Assembly: GCF_014196965.1 (NCBI RefSeq)
Contig: NZ_JACIEQ010000001.1
Span: 1-64,000, forward strand
Direction: 5' to 3'
Length of the DNA stretch: 64,000 bases
Origin: Actibacterium naphthalenivorans
Lineage (GTDB): Bacteria; Pseudomonadota; Alphaproteobacteria; Rhodobacterales; Rhodobacteraceae
Shown: positions 8,621-17,535 of the stretch, piece after piece
How positions within the stretch are numbered: position 1 is the stretch's first letter
Layout: every line of letters begins with the position of its first letter
The notes under the pieces: generated by a model
The model's input: the letters and a program-made list of their open reading frames with translations, nothing else
Databases searched by the model: none
Told to the model about the DNA's origin: nothing
Position numbers and translations under genes: made by a program

Positions 8621-10609
8621 TCAAAGATCGATGCCATCGTTTCGGTCCATTGAGGCCTGTCGGGCCACCTGCCCCATCTGCTTGCGCAGGGCTTGCCTTT
8701 GCCGCGCGGCCTCTTCCGGTTCGTCATCGAGCATCATCTCGAATTCTCGCGCCGGTTCAGCCGTCTTTTCCGAGGCTACGGCCACATGCTCAGCCAAGTC
8801 CGGTTCCCGACGCAGGCCTGCGTTCGCTTCATCGGCATTGGCTGACGGCGCCGACGCGCCCGTCGGTGTATCGGCTCCGATTATCGGGAGTGATGACCAT
8901 GGATCATCCTGTATCGCCGGATCGCCTTGCTGTGGTTCTGGTGTAGGCACCACGCGATCAACAAACCTCTGGTCCTTGAAATACCGCGCCTTCTTCGCCC
9001 GGATCGGCGGCGACCCCGCGACCATGACGATCTCGTCGTCGGGCGGCAGCTGCATGATCTCGCCCGGGGTCAGCAACTGGCGCGCGGTCTCGGAGCGCGA
9101 GACCATGAGGTGACCCAGCCAGGGCGCCAGCCGGTGCCCGGCATAATTGCGCATCGCCTTCATCTCGGTTGCCGTGCCGAGCGCATCCGACACGCGCTTG
9201 GCGGTCCGTTCGTCATTGGTCGCGAAGCTCACCCGGACATGGCAGTTGTCGAGAATGGCGTTGTTCTGTCCGTAAGCTTTCTCGATCTGGTTCAAGGATT
9301 GGGCGATCAGAAAGCTCTTGATCCCGTAGCCGGCCATGAAGGCCAGTGCGCTTTCAAAAAAGTCGAGCCGCCCGAGCGCCGGGAATTCATCCAGCATCAT
9401 CAGCACGCGATGGCGGCGACGCGTGTCCTTCAGGTCCTCGGTCAGGCGGCGACCGATCTGGTTCAGGACCAATCGGATCAGCGGCTTGGTACGGGATATG
9501 TCCGATGGCGGCACGACGAGGTAGAGGGTCGTCGGTTGGTCCGCGCCAATGAGATCGTCAATGCGCCAGTCGCAGCGCCGGGTCACATGGGCGACGACGG
9601 GGTCACGGTAGAGGCCGAGGAAGGACATGGCCGTCGACAGAACGCCCGAGCGTTCGTTGTCGGACTTGTTCAGAAGCTCCCGCGCCGTGGAGGCGATCAC
9701 GGGATGCGGCCCCGCCTCGCCCAGGTGGTGCGCTGCCATCATGGCCTCGAGGGTCTGCTCGATCGGGCGGCGCGGGTCGGACAGGAAGGCCGCGACGCCC
9801 GCGAGGGTCTTGTCGCGTTCGGCATAGAGCACATGCAGGATCGCGCCAACCAGCAGTGAGTGCGAGGTCTTTTCCCAATGGTTGCGCTTTTCCAGCGAGC
9901 CTTCGGGGTCGACCAGCACGTCGGCCACGTTCTGTACGTCTCGGACCTCCCACTCACCCCGGCGGACTTTGAGCAGCGGGTTGTAGGCCGCAGAGGTCAT
10001 GCTGGTCGGATCGAAGCGCAGCACCCGTCCATGGCGTGCGCGGAACCCGGCCGTCAGGTCCCAGTTCTCGCCCTTGATGTCGTGGACGATGGCGGAGCCT
10101 GGCCAGGTCAGGAGCGACGGAACCACGAGCCCCACCCCCTTGCCTGACCGGGTCGGCGCGAAGCAGAGCACATGCTCTGGCCCATCATGTCGCAGGTAAT
10201 CGTGATCCAACTTGCCCAGCACGACACCATCGGAGCCGAGCAGCCCGGCAGCCTCAACCTCGGACCTGTTCGCCCAGCGGGCTGAGCCATAAGTGTCGAC
10301 ATCGGCGGCCTCGCGGGCGCGGATGACGGACATGGTGATGGCCACGGCGATGGAGATGAACCCACCCGAGGCCGCGATCGCGCCGCCCTCCCAGAACACC
10401 GTTCGCGCATAGGCGTCGTAGAAATACCACCACCAGAAGAAGGCGGGCGGCGGGTAGATCGGCATGCCGAAGGCCTCGAACCACGGGCTGCCCAGCTGCG
10501 CCTGAAACCCCAGCCGCCAGGCCACCCATTGCGTCGCGCCCCAGGTTGTCGTGAGCACGATCAGGAAGACGGCGAGGATCTGGCCCCAGAGGATTTTCGT
10601 AGCGGTCAT
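8621..10609 (-). CDS. traG: Type IV secretion coupling protein, TraG/VirD4 family
   Basis: This hexameric inner-membrane ATPase delivers the relaxase-DNA complex to the mating channel. The 662-residue protein has two N-terminal membrane segments (about 8-30 and 75-97), a Walker A PTRSGKG at 152-158 and a Walker B LMMLDEFPALGR near 405. The last 110 residues are disordered and acidic. The ATG at 10609 has an AAGGA site. The gene lies between the relaxase and the CopG-like gene, as in related elements. The trb mating-pair genes that usually follow are absent here; the restriction operon is in that place. Confidence 0.92.
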   Translation of the reverse strand: MTATKILWGQILAVFLIVLTTTWGATQWVAWRLGFQAQLGSPWFEAFGMPIYPPPAFFWWWYFYDAYARTVFWEGGAIAASGGFISIAVAITMSVIRAREAADVDTYGSARWANRSEVEAAGLLGSDGVVLGKLDHDYLRHDGPEHVLCFAPTRSGKGVGLVVPSLLTWPGSAIVHDIKGENWDLTAGFRARHGRVLRFDPTSMTSAAYNPLLKVRRGEWEVRDVQNVADVLVDPEGSLEKRNHWEKTSHSLLVGAILHVLYAERDKTLAGVAAFLSDPRRPIEQTLEAMMAAHHLGEAGPHPVIASTARELLNKSDNERSGVLSTAMSFLGLYRDPVVAHVTRRCDWRIDDLIGADQPTTLYLVVPPSDISRTKPLIRLVLNQIGRRLTEDLKDTRRRHRVLMMLDEFPALGRLDFFESALAFMAGYGIKSFLIAQSLNQIEKAYGQNNAILDNCHVRVSFATNDERTAKRVSDALGTATEMKAMRNYAGHRLAPWLGHLMVSRSETARQLLTPGEIMQLPPDDEIVMVAGSPPIRAKKARYFKDQRFVDRVVPTPEPQQGDPAIQDDPWSSLPIIGADTPTGASAPSANADEANAGLRREPDLAEHVAVASEKTAEPAREFEMMLDDEPEEAARQRQALRKQMGQVARQASMDRNDGIDL

Positions 10610-10625
10610 GGTCAGGGTCCTTTCG

Positions 10626-12392
10626 TCAGATGCCGAGCCCGCGCTTGCGCCCGAGGCTCCAATCGATCCCGCCTCCGTTGCGCGCGATCCCTGTGATGTG
10701 CTGGCCGAGGCGGGGCTCGATTTCGCCGGACCAAGGGACGAGCTGGAAACTGCGCCCGCCGTCAGGGCCGATGCCTTCGATCATCGCGTATCGGCCCGAG
10801 GACAGGCGCAGCTGGCGGGTGTAGGTGCCGGACACATGCTCGCCAGTCTTCGAAGGGCGATGCTGGAGGCCTGTTTCGGCCTCAAGCGTCTGGCCCACGG
10901 CATCGAGTTCACGGCGCCGCAGGGTGGCGAGAAGATTTCGTTGAAGGATGATCCGCTGTCCCTGCCTTTGAGCCAGCCCCTCGTCTGCCAGATGCACGGC
11001 GCGGGCATCGAGCGCGTCCCGCACCTCCGCGCCGAACCCGCCCATCGCGAGCGGCATCCGGGATCGTTCGACGAGCCGGTGATCGAGCCAGGTCGCGCCG
11101 GGCGCGGTGACCTGGCCTTGCAGGTCGAGATCGGAGCGGTTGGCCAGGACAAGCGTCGGGCGCGGATCGTCCGGACCGCCGAAGCGGCGTACCTCGACGA
11201 TGCCGCCCGGCGCAGGCGCGTGATCGAAGGCGTCGAGACCGCGAAAGCGGACATGATGCGCGCGTCCGTCCGTGCCGTCGATCACGGCATAGGCGGTGCC
11301 GGACTGCTCGTCATGCAATCCGGTTGTGACCAGCCGCCCGATGATCGGGTCCCTTGCCCCGCCCCCGTCGATGGCGAAGTCCGAGAAGCCGCGGTCCTGC
11401 CCGCGCTCGGCAAAGGCCCGGTGCATCGTCTTGATGATGTCGCCGCGTTCACCCAGATCGCGGAGCGTGCGCTCCGCCTCGAGCCCCAGCATCCATTCAC
11501 CGGTTCGGCCTTCCGACGCGAGACCGAGTTTCCGAAGGTGCTGAAGTCGACCGATCATCAACCGGCGGATTTGCGAATCCTCGGGTCCGGGTGCTGAGGG
11601 CCGCAAATCAATGAAGCCGAGATCGTCGGCATGCTGGCGCAGCTCTCGGTCGAGGCGCGTCCAGCGTTCAGCCGTGACCTCCCGTTCGAGGGCCTGCCGG
11701 ATTTCGTGCTCCGGCTTGGGCCCGAGTTCCAGCGCGACCAGATCCTCAGCACGGGACCGCAGCCCGCTGCTGATGTAGTCGCGCGCGATGACGAGATCGC
11801 CGCCACGATCATCCACGCCGCGAACGATCAGATGCACATGCGGATTGTCGGTGTTCCAGTGGTCGACAGCGACCCAGTCGAGCCGCGTTCCGAGATCGAC
11901 CTCCATCCGGCGCGCAAGGTCGCGGGTGAAGCCGCGCACGTCCTCCATCTCTGCCGCATCCTCGGGCGAGATGATGAAACGGAAATGGTGCCGGTCGTCC
12001 TCACATCGAGCCGCGAAGTCGGATCCGTTTAGACCGTCGGTTTCGGCATCGAAGAGCAGCCCCCTCTCCCCGTACCGGCTGACCCCGTCGCGACGCAGGT
12101 AGGCGAGATGGGTCGAGAGCGGTGCCGCGCGAAAGGCCCGGCCCTTGTGGCGGGCAATGCGCGCAGCAACCATGACCCGGCGCGATGATGAGAAAAGCCG
12201 CGATCTACCAAATCGGCCTTGCCCGCGCCCGAAGCTCGAATGGCTTCGCTGTTTGCCGCTTGGCCGCGTTGAAACGTGGCCAGCCTTGTGGGCCGCCCTC
12301 AGCACCTGGTCGACGAAGGCTTTCGGACGCGGGGCGCGCGTGCTGCGCGGCTTACCCGGCCTGATCCGGAATTCGCGCTCGGGTTCGGTCAT
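10626..12392 (-). CDS. VirD2-like relaxase with DUF3363 domain
   Basis: The relaxase nicks the transfer origin and pilots the DNA strand. Of 588 residues, the N-terminal third is basic (RxR-rich), followed by the relaxase core with HHFRFIISPEDA and the metal-binding HxH-type motif DNPHVHLIVRG; the C-terminal half matches DUF3363. The ATG at 12392 (MTEPEREFRIRPGKP) is chosen because it has a GGGAGGG site 8-9 bases upstream and family proteins begin here; an upstream in-frame ATG would add 48 unlike residues. No oriT could be pointed to with certainty in the flanking 247-bp gap. Confidence 0.9.
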   Translation of the reverse strand: MTEPEREFRIRPGKPRSTRAPRPKAFVDQVLRAAHKAGHVSTRPSGKQRSHSSFGRGQGRFGRSRLFSSSRRVMVAARIARHKGRAFRAAPLSTHLAYLRRDGVSRYGERGLLFDAETDGLNGSDFAARCEDDRHHFRFIISPEDAAEMEDVRGFTRDLARRMEVDLGTRLDWVAVDHWNTDNPHVHLIVRGVDDRGGDLVIARDYISSGLRSRAEDLVALELGPKPEHEIRQALEREVTAERWTRLDRELRQHADDLGFIDLRPSAPGPEDSQIRRLMIGRLQHLRKLGLASEGRTGEWMLGLEAERTLRDLGERGDIIKTMHRAFAERGQDRGFSDFAIDGGGARDPIIGRLVTTGLHDEQSGTAYAVIDGTDGRAHHVRFRGLDAFDHAPAPGGIVEVRRFGGPDDPRPTLVLANRSDLDLQGQVTAPGATWLDHRLVERSRMPLAMGGFGAEVRDALDARAVHLADEGLAQRQGQRIILQRNLLATLRRRELDAVGQTLEAETGLQHRPSKTGEHVSGTYTRQLRLSSGRYAMIEGIGPDGGRSFQLVPWSGEIEPRLGQHITGIARNGGGIDWSLGRKRGLGI

Positions 12393-12639
12393 TCGAAGAC
12401 CCTCCCGTTGTTCGGAACGCCCCTGTGCATGCCGGAGCATTGAAATCGCAGGAAAAATCTCGGAAACCTGCACACGACCGACCGCCATGCACGCGAAAAC
12501 GCCAGTCCTGTCAGGGACTTGCGGCATTCGTGGCATGCCCTTTTATCTTGCGCATCTCCCTTCCCGCCCGCTGTCCGAGCACGCCCTGCCGCCGACTCTA
12601 CGACACGGCCCGCCAGAGCCCGCAAAACCGCGATCACGC

Positions 12640-13383
12640 TCATGGCAGTGTCTCCACGCCGGGCCGGACAACGAAAATGCCGGAATTGGGGCCGACCGGA
12701 CCCGTTTCGCGGGGCGGTCGATCTGCATCCGGGCTGCCGCCATTTTGTTGTGGATGATCCGCCGATCTGTCGGTGAACAGCGCCGCCTCTCGCCAATCGG
12801 CGACGGTTGCGCGGTTCGGCAGCGGCGCCGTTCCGTCCATGCGCGGGGCCAGCATCGCGACATAGGCGCGGGTTTCGGCGGGCAGCGGACGGCCCTCCGA
12901 GAGGTATGCATCGTACCGCCCTGGCCCCGCATTGTAGGCGGCAAGCATGCCGCCGACGGTGCCATAGCGATCAAGCATGGCGCGCAGATAGGCTGTGCCC
13001 GCGAGGATGTTGTCGCGCGGACCGAACGGGTCCGCGCCGAGACCGTGGTCCTGCCGTAAGACGGCCCATGTTCCGGGCATGACCTGCATCAGCCCCATGG
13101 CCCCGGCCCGGCTGACGACGCCCGGATCGCCTGCGCTTTCGACCTGCATTACGGCACGGATCCAGTGCTCCGGGATCGCGAAGCGCGCAGAGGCTTCGGC
13201 AATGGCGGCCGTATAGGGATCGCGCATCGGATCGCGTAGAACGGTCGGTGCTTCCGCGAGAGCCTGACCGCTGACCGGCCCCGTCGCGGCAAGGCCGGAA
13301 AGAAGAAACGCAGCGAAGACATGAACGATGCGGGGTCGCTCAACCGTTCTCCGATTGCTGCGCTTTTGGCTGATCGGCGACAT
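12640..13383 (-). CDS. Lytic transglycosylase (VirB1-like), conjugation-associated
   Basis: This exported 247-residue SLT-family murein hydrolase opens the cell wall for the secretion channel. A signal peptide covers roughly residues 18-45, and the catalytic glutamate is E82 in MQVESAGDP, followed by the family motifs GAMGLMQVMP and AAYNAGPGRY. The C-terminal 50 residues are proline-rich and probably disordered. It starts 3 bp after the DUF736 stop, so it is in the same operon. Confidence 0.9.
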   Translation of the reverse strand: MSPISQKRSNRRTVERPRIVHVFAAFLLSGLAATGPVSGQALAEAPTVLRDPMRDPYTAAIAEASARFAIPEHWIRAVMQVESAGDPGVVSRAGAMGLMQVMPGTWAVLRQDHGLGADPFGPRDNILAGTAYLRAMLDRYGTVGGMLAAYNAGPGRYDAYLSEGRPLPAETRAYVAMLAPRMDGTAPLPNRATVADWREAALFTDRSADHPQQNGGSPDADRPPRETGPVGPNSGIFVVRPGVETLP

Positions 13384-13386
13384 CGC

Positions 13387-13722
13387 TCACGCCGCCCCGT
13401 TGCGCTTCGGCGCACGGGTCCATTGCAGCGACCAGACCGAGCTCTCGCCGTTGCGGAAAAGGTTCGCGCGGATCGGTTGCGCCAGCATCGGATCGTCGAT
13501 CAGCACCGAGAAATACTCCCCGGCCTTCTCCCCGGTGCGCGCCCAGGCCGCGCCGATTTCACGGGCGAGGTCGCCGTCACCGTGAAACAGGCGGTAGTCG
13601 GGTGCGTTCTCGACTTCGGTCGGCTCGGCCTTGCTCAGAGTGATCTCGAGGTCGAGTGTGAGTGTTCGGACGTAGCCGGCAAAACCGGATTTCGTGCGGG
13701 TGAATTCACCGATCTGGGGCAT
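13387..13722 (-). CDS. DUF736 family protein
   Basis: This 111-residue protein carries the DUF736 signature IGEFTRTKSGFAGYVRTL at its start and a C-terminal NLFRNGESSVWSLQWTR. DUF736 proteins are small conserved companions of conjugative elements, of unknown function, sometimes suggested to bind DNA. The ATG at 13722 follows an AAAGGAGG site, better than the upstream frame extension. It overlaps the traF end by 17 bp. Confidence 0.88.
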   Translation of the reverse strand: MPQIGEFTRTKSGFAGYVRTLTLDLEITLSKAEPTEVENAPDYRLFHGDGDLAREIGAAWARTGEKAGEYFSVLIDDPMLAQPIRANLFRNGESSVWSLQWTRAPKRNGAA

Positions 13723-14293
13723 GGCGTGCCTCCTTTCTGTTGTTGTGCGGTGTGGGATCCGGATGCGCCGACCCTGCGATGGCACCGTCGACGGTCCAAA
13801 GCGGCGTTAGCCGGGCGGTGATCGCGGTACGGGGCAAGGGGCCGAAATACCGCCCGTCGAGGCTATCCGGCGCATCCGGGTTCATGAGGAAGACTTCGCC
13901 AGCGCCTAGCCGATGACAGCCTTGCCAGATAGGCAGGTCGCGGCGGTTCCGGTCCTGCGCGAAGGCATGGCCAAGAAGGACGTAGTCGACGATGATCCGG
14001 TCACCCGAGCGGCAGACTAACGCTCCTTCAAGCGCAACGACATGCTTGAGCAGCGGCACGCCGCGCGGCAGGTAATCCCGCGCTTCGAGATAGTCCGAAA
14101 GCGCCGGAGGCGGCTGAACGGCCACCAGATCGCCGATGGTCACGGCATCGGCGGGCAGAGCGCGATAGAGCCCGATGGGAATACTCGCGCTGGCATTCCA
14201 CAGCACGCGCGGCGACCAGGTAGCAAAGGCGGGCAGGACGATCAGGGTGACCGACAGGGTCGTCGCCCAGACGGGGATGTGCCGCGCTTTCAT
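13706..14293 (-). CDS. traF: Conjugative signal peptidase, S26 family (TraF)
   Basis: The 195-residue membrane serine peptidase processes the pilin precursor. An N-terminal membrane segment (8-28) precedes the catalytic serine S37 in the SIPIGLY box; the general base is K83 in PLLKHVVALEG. The C-terminal NPDAPDSLDGRYFG is a standard box E-like region. It overlaps DUF2840 by 4 bp (ATGA) and DUF736 by 17 bp, a tight operon. Confidence 0.9.
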   Translation of the reverse strand: MKARHIPVWATTLSVTLIVLPAFATWSPRVLWNASASIPIGLYRALPADAVTIGDLVAVQPPPALSDYLEARDYLPRGVPLLKHVVALEGALVCRSGDRIIVDYVLLGHAFAQDRNRRDLPIWQGCHRLGAGEVFLMNPDAPDSLDGRYFGPLPRTAITARLTPLWTVDGAIAGSAHPDPTPHNNRKEARHAPDR

Positions 14294-14808
14294 GGCCCGA
14301 GGCTCCGCCGCTTGAGCCAGGCCCGGTGCTGGAAACGCGTATAGGCATGGCCCGGTTGCGCGGCGGCCAGGCGATTGTGCAGGTGCCGCCAGTAGTCCGG
14401 TGACACATCCGCCGGATCGATGCCGAGCGCCTTGATGGCGTCGACAGCCTGCAACACGCGCTCAACCTTGGGCCAGCCATGGGTGGAGAGCAGCAAGGTC
14501 CCTCCCGGCCACATATAGGGCAGCGTTTGCATGGGGGTTCCGGGCCGTGCGGCCCTCAGGATGTCGAAGCGCGAGAGGACCGTGCCATAGGCGTTGGCCG
14601 CCCAACGATTGACCCCGAAGACGGCGCCTGGCGCGAAGCCGAAGCGGCGCCGGTGATGATCAATGCGCTCTTCGCAGACTGGATGACCGAAGCGGACCCA
14701 CTGTTCGATCTGGCCCTCTTTCCAGGTCAGCTCGACGAAGGTCAGGTCGCCTGCGCTACCGATACTCTGTGCATCAACGTGGCGCGGTTCGGAGCGGATC
14801 GGGCTCAT
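14290..14808 (-). CDS. DUF2840 domain protein
   Basis: This 172-residue soluble protein has the DUF2840 features EQWVRFGHPVCEERIDHHRR and FAPGAVFGVNRWAANAYGT. DUF2840 genes lie between repA/parA and traF in many alphaproteobacterial elements; their function is unknown. It is coupled at both ends by 4-bp overlaps with repA and traF. In relatives a parA gene commonly sits just upstream; here it is missing and repA runs straight into DUF2840. Confidence 0.88.
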   Translation of the reverse strand: MSPIRSEPRHVDAQSIGSAGDLTFVELTWKEGQIEQWVRFGHPVCEERIDHHRRRFGFAPGAVFGVNRWAANAYGTVLSRFDILRAARPGTPMQTLPYMWPGGTLLLSTHGWPKVERVLQAVDAIKALGIDPADVSPDYWRHLHNRLAAAQPGHAYTRFQHRAWLKRRSLGP

Positions 14809-15893
14809 GTCGTCGTCCTCCTCGACGTGCCGAGAGGTCGCTCGGGCCTGTCATTCCGAGGGCCCGTGTCGAGGGATTGAGTACGTCCGCGTGCGGGCTT
14901 GTCCCCAGCGAGGGCAGCGCAACAAGAGTTAGATTCTGAGTTAGAGTCTAAGTTACGGCCCCGAATTCTGTCTTCTTTTGAGATGGATGAACCTGAACCG
15001 GGTTCCCAATAGCACGAGGGTCCGGTTCCCGATGGCACGATACCGGGGGTTCCCGATGGCACGAGCCCGTCCACAGCGTGTCCACAGGGCTCGAAGGCGA
15101 GCAGTCGTCGCCCCCGCGCCTCGATCTCGAGCGCCAGGCGATAGCCCGGCAGGGGCTGGCGGCGGATGATCTGCCGCAGTTCGAACGCGAACCGTTTGAA
15201 GGGTGACAGGCTGCCGGATTTGACGTGAAGGTGCCGGAGTTCGAACCGCCACCCTGCCCTTTGGCGGCCGCCATGCTTGCGCACCAGCCGGTATAGCCAA
15301 CGATCGAGGCCACCGGTCAGGTCGAAGTAGGCGCGGTCGATGGTCAGGATCAGCGCGTCATCGAGGACCGCCCGGTAGAACCAGTCCGGCACGATCAGCT
15401 CGATCCCGTCGGGGCGGCCGCTGGCATCGGTCCGTTCCTGCCACTCGTTGATCCAGGAGAACCGGTGACGACGTCCTTCGGCGGGCTGGCGGATCGAGGT
15501 GCAGACCGTCGTTGATTGCAGCCGGTCCAGCGCGGCCTTCAACCGATGATAATCGCGGGCCGAAGTGCCCCGACCGATGAAGGTGAGAATTTGGTAAGGC
15601 GTCGCCGCCATGAGCCGCGATGTGCGAAGCCCGGCGTCGCGCGCCTCGACGATCTGACTGGCCGCCCAGATCAGGATATCGGCGTCCCAGATCGTGGCCA
15701 TCCCATGATCGGCCACGGCCTCGACGCGGATTTCAACACCGCCCGCCGCGAACTCGATGGGCCGGGTGCGATGGCTCTTGGACAAGGAAAAGAAGGGAAA
15801 GGACATGAGATCCTGCGCGTCCCGCACGGCGAATTCGCCCGGGAGGGCATGGAACAGATCGAGTTGGCCGCGTTCTGATGCGTTGCGGGACAT
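14805..15893 (-). CDS. repA: Replication initiator protein A (RPA family)
   Basis: The 362-residue protein matches plasmid/ICE replication initiators of the RPA type: an N-terminal DLFHALPGEFAVRDAQDLMSF region, a winged-helix-like core (TPYQILTFIGRGTSARDYHR) and a second domain with DRWLYRLVRKHGG. It presumably starts replication of the excised element. The C-terminal 60 residues (about 285-350) are less conserved, and the nucleotide sequence there contains a short tandem repeat of GTTCCCGATGGCACGA-like units (15000-15065 on the plus strand). The ATG at 15893 has an AAGG..GAGG site. Confidence 0.9.
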   Translation of the reverse strand: MSRNASERGQLDLFHALPGEFAVRDAQDLMSFPFFSLSKSHRTRPIEFAAGGVEIRVEAVADHGMATIWDADILIWAASQIVEARDAGLRTSRLMAATPYQILTFIGRGTSARDYHRLKAALDRLQSTTVCTSIRQPAEGRRHRFSWINEWQERTDASGRPDGIELIVPDWFYRAVLDDALILTIDRAYFDLTGGLDRWLYRLVRKHGGRQRAGWRFELRHLHVKSGSLSPFKRFAFELRQIIRRQPLPGYRLALEIEARGRRLLAFEPCGHAVDGLVPSGTPGIVPSGTGPSCYWEPGSGSSISKEDRIRGRNLDSNSESNSCCAALAGDKPARGRTQSLDTGPRNDRPERPLGTSRRTTT

Positions 15894-15912
15894 TGGAGCT
15901 GCCTCGACCTTA

Positions 15913-16197
15913 TCAGCGGAAGGCTCGACCCGCAGGCGGGGTCGCGCTCAGCACGTGGCGCTTTGCGGGCAGCACACGGCCTCCGCGCGGATCGGACGTC
16001 GAGGTCACGGCACCGCGCTGGACCCAGGCTTCGAGGTCCTCGATCGAATAAACGACGCGCCCACCGAGCTTGTGATACGCCGGACCAGTGCCATAGGTGC
16101 GGTGCTTCTCGAGAGTGCGGGCCGACAGGCTGAGAAATTGCGCGGCCTCCTTGGTGCGCAGATAGCGCGGCGGCAGGGGAGCGTGATCGGGTCGCAT
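15913..16197 (-). CDS. AlpA/excisionase-like helix-turn-helix regulator
   Basis: The 94-residue protein has a MerR-type winged helix (YLRTKEAAQFLSLSARTLEK, then GGRVVYSIEDLEAWV) as in HTH_17/AlpA proteins. Such proteins regulate or act as directionality factors for integrases. It lies 20 bp upstream of repA, facing the same way, so a role in controlling the rep/tra operon is likely. The integrase found in this window lies 19 kb away. Confidence 0.88.
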   Translation of the reverse strand: MRPDHAPLPPRYLRTKEAAQFLSLSARTLEKHRTYGTGPAYHKLGGRVVYSIEDLEAWVQRGAVTSTSDPRGGRVLPAKRHVLSATPPAGRAFR

Positions 16198-16690
16198 GGA
16201 AGGCCTCCGTGGGGTCCGTGAGGCCGCCGGTCATTGGCGGCTGATTAGGGCCACGATGGCGAAGTGCGACGGGTGGGATGGAGTGCGAAGATGGAGGTGC
16301 GGAAAACGCACACCACGATCTATTCTAGACATGATGGCAGATGTTCTGGAGGGCAACGATACATGAGACTTGAACGGCGGCAGTCCTCGTGCTGCGCTTG
16401 TTCAGATGCCTATGGTGCCAGTTCGCTGACGCGAGAACCCTGCAAGTCGGGCGGATAGCTGCTTGTGACGCTGCGGCATCGCATTCGTAGAAATCCAGGA
16501 TAGCTGCCGTTCGCCACCTCCTCCGAGGGGGCAACGATGCACATCAAACAGCCTTCTGCAAACAGCGCGCTCCAGGGCTCAGTATGAACAGCCCAAAACC
16601 GCCCTTCGTGACAGACAAATCATGCATACGGCTTACATTGATAGCGGCATTGGCCGAAATGCTGTCATCTGGCGGCGCATGCTATGCCAG
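16198..16690. other. Non-coding interval, about 490 bp, between AlpA and the CBASS effector
   Basis: No supportable gene was found on either strand. It presumably holds the promoter of the leftward AlpA-repA-tra operon (near 16200-16330) and the 3' flank of the CBASS effector. Base composition is lower in GC than the tra genes. No clear inverted repeat or terminator was recognised. Confidence 0.5.
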
Positions 16691-17443
16691 TTACTTGGTC
16701 AAATTTTCGCTGTGTTCCTGCGCGTATTGCTGGAGAGACTTGTGTTCGTCGCCTTTCGTAGTGAGCATAGCGAGCTCTAAGATGCCAGCCGTGTTGCGTC
16801 CTGTCCGCCATGCGCGCTTCGTCCAGTAGGTCCCCTCTGCACGGCGATAGTCCTCGGCGACCAACTCCAGGTCTGCGGCCCCGAGGTGTGCCTCCTCATC
16901 GGTGATCGCGTGGTTTGGTGTCTGCTGCCGGTAAACATATGAGAGATGTATCCGACCCGTATGCTGGTTCCTCCACGGCTTTGCCGTGATCGAAAAGGAC
17001 TCTCCGTTGGTGGAACTCAAGCCAGCTCGAACCTGAAATTTGAAGAGCGAGTTAGTGAACCTGACCGCCATTGCGTCCTGTTGCTCCGGAAGGTCGTGGA
17101 GTTCCTGCTCCGTCGTCCTGTCCTCGGATTGCGCCGCCTCGACCAACCTCTTGATGGTCGGCCAGTTGGAACTCGTGCTACCCACCCAAACGCCATTCAG
17201 ATCTGGGAACCAGTTGTTCAGCTTCGGGATCAAGCGCCAAAGAATGCGCCAGGGTGCCCAATAGCCGGTCGGACCGAAGAAGCCGCCGAGGATGAGCAGC
17301 ACCCCGAGAGGCAGGTAGCGAACGACATATCGATCCGGTATCGGCACCCCGGTCAATCGCTGCACTTCGTCGGCGTAGACGGCGAACATCGTGACCAGGG
17401 TGAGGCCTCCCCCAATCCATTTCCAAGGTAGCAGCGGATACAC
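16691..17443 (-). CDS. cap15: Cap15-like CBASS effector (two membrane segments plus beta-barrel)
   Basis: The protein has two N-terminal membrane helices (WIGGGLTLVTMFAVYA and YLPLGVLLILGGFFG), then a linker and the characteristic start of the beta-rich domain, FPDLNGVWVGSTSSNWP, followed by alternating beta segments. This is the layout of the SMODS-associated 2TM beta-strand effector (Cap15), which senses a cyclic nucleotide and disrupts the inner membrane. I prefer the GTG at 17443 (GGAG 8 bases upstream, start just before the first helix); the ATG at 17506 would leave only 29 bp to the divergent CD-NTase. The effector is on the strand opposite its partners, which is unusual. Family assignment is from layout and motif, not a search. 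Confidence 0.8.
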   Translation of the reverse strand: MYPLLPWKWIGGGLTLVTMFAVYADEVQRLTGVPIPDRYVVRYLPLGVLLILGGFFGPTGYWAPWRILWRLIPKLNNWFPDLNGVWVGSTSSNWPTIKRLVEAAQSEDRTTEQELHDLPEQQDAMAVRFTNSLFKFQVRAGLSSTNGESFSITAKPWRNQHTGRIHLSYVYRQQTPNHAITDEEAHLGAADLELVAEDYRRAEGTYWTKRAWRTGRNTAGILELAMLTTKGDEHKSLQQYAQEHSENLTK

Positions 17444-17535
17444 GATTCGTTCTCCGATTCGAAACTTTGTCTTGGCCCTTGAACGGCTGGGCCGGATACC
17501 CCACATCTAACCCCACGGCAGAGTGAGGGCGCAAG
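17444..17535. promoter_or_regulatory. Divergent promoter region of the CBASS cassette
   Basis: This short interval must hold the start signals of both the leftward effector and the rightward CD-NTase/E2 pair. A GTGAGGG site lies about 7 bases before the CD-NTase ATG. No convincing -35/-10 pair could be assigned. Such close spacing would allow coordinated or mutually exclusive transcription; this is inferred from the layout only. Confidence 0.45.

Noticed and set aside
12393-12639. Possible oriT between the relaxase and transglycosylase genes
   Set aside because: Just a 5-bp inverted repeat (AGTCC/GGACT) was found and no nick-site motif could be recognised, so it is not called.
14990-15070. 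Tandem GTTCCCGATGGCACGA-like units as a CRISPR array or iterons
   Set aside because: Three imperfect units lie within the coding 3' part of repA with no spacers; coding repeats are the simplest reading.
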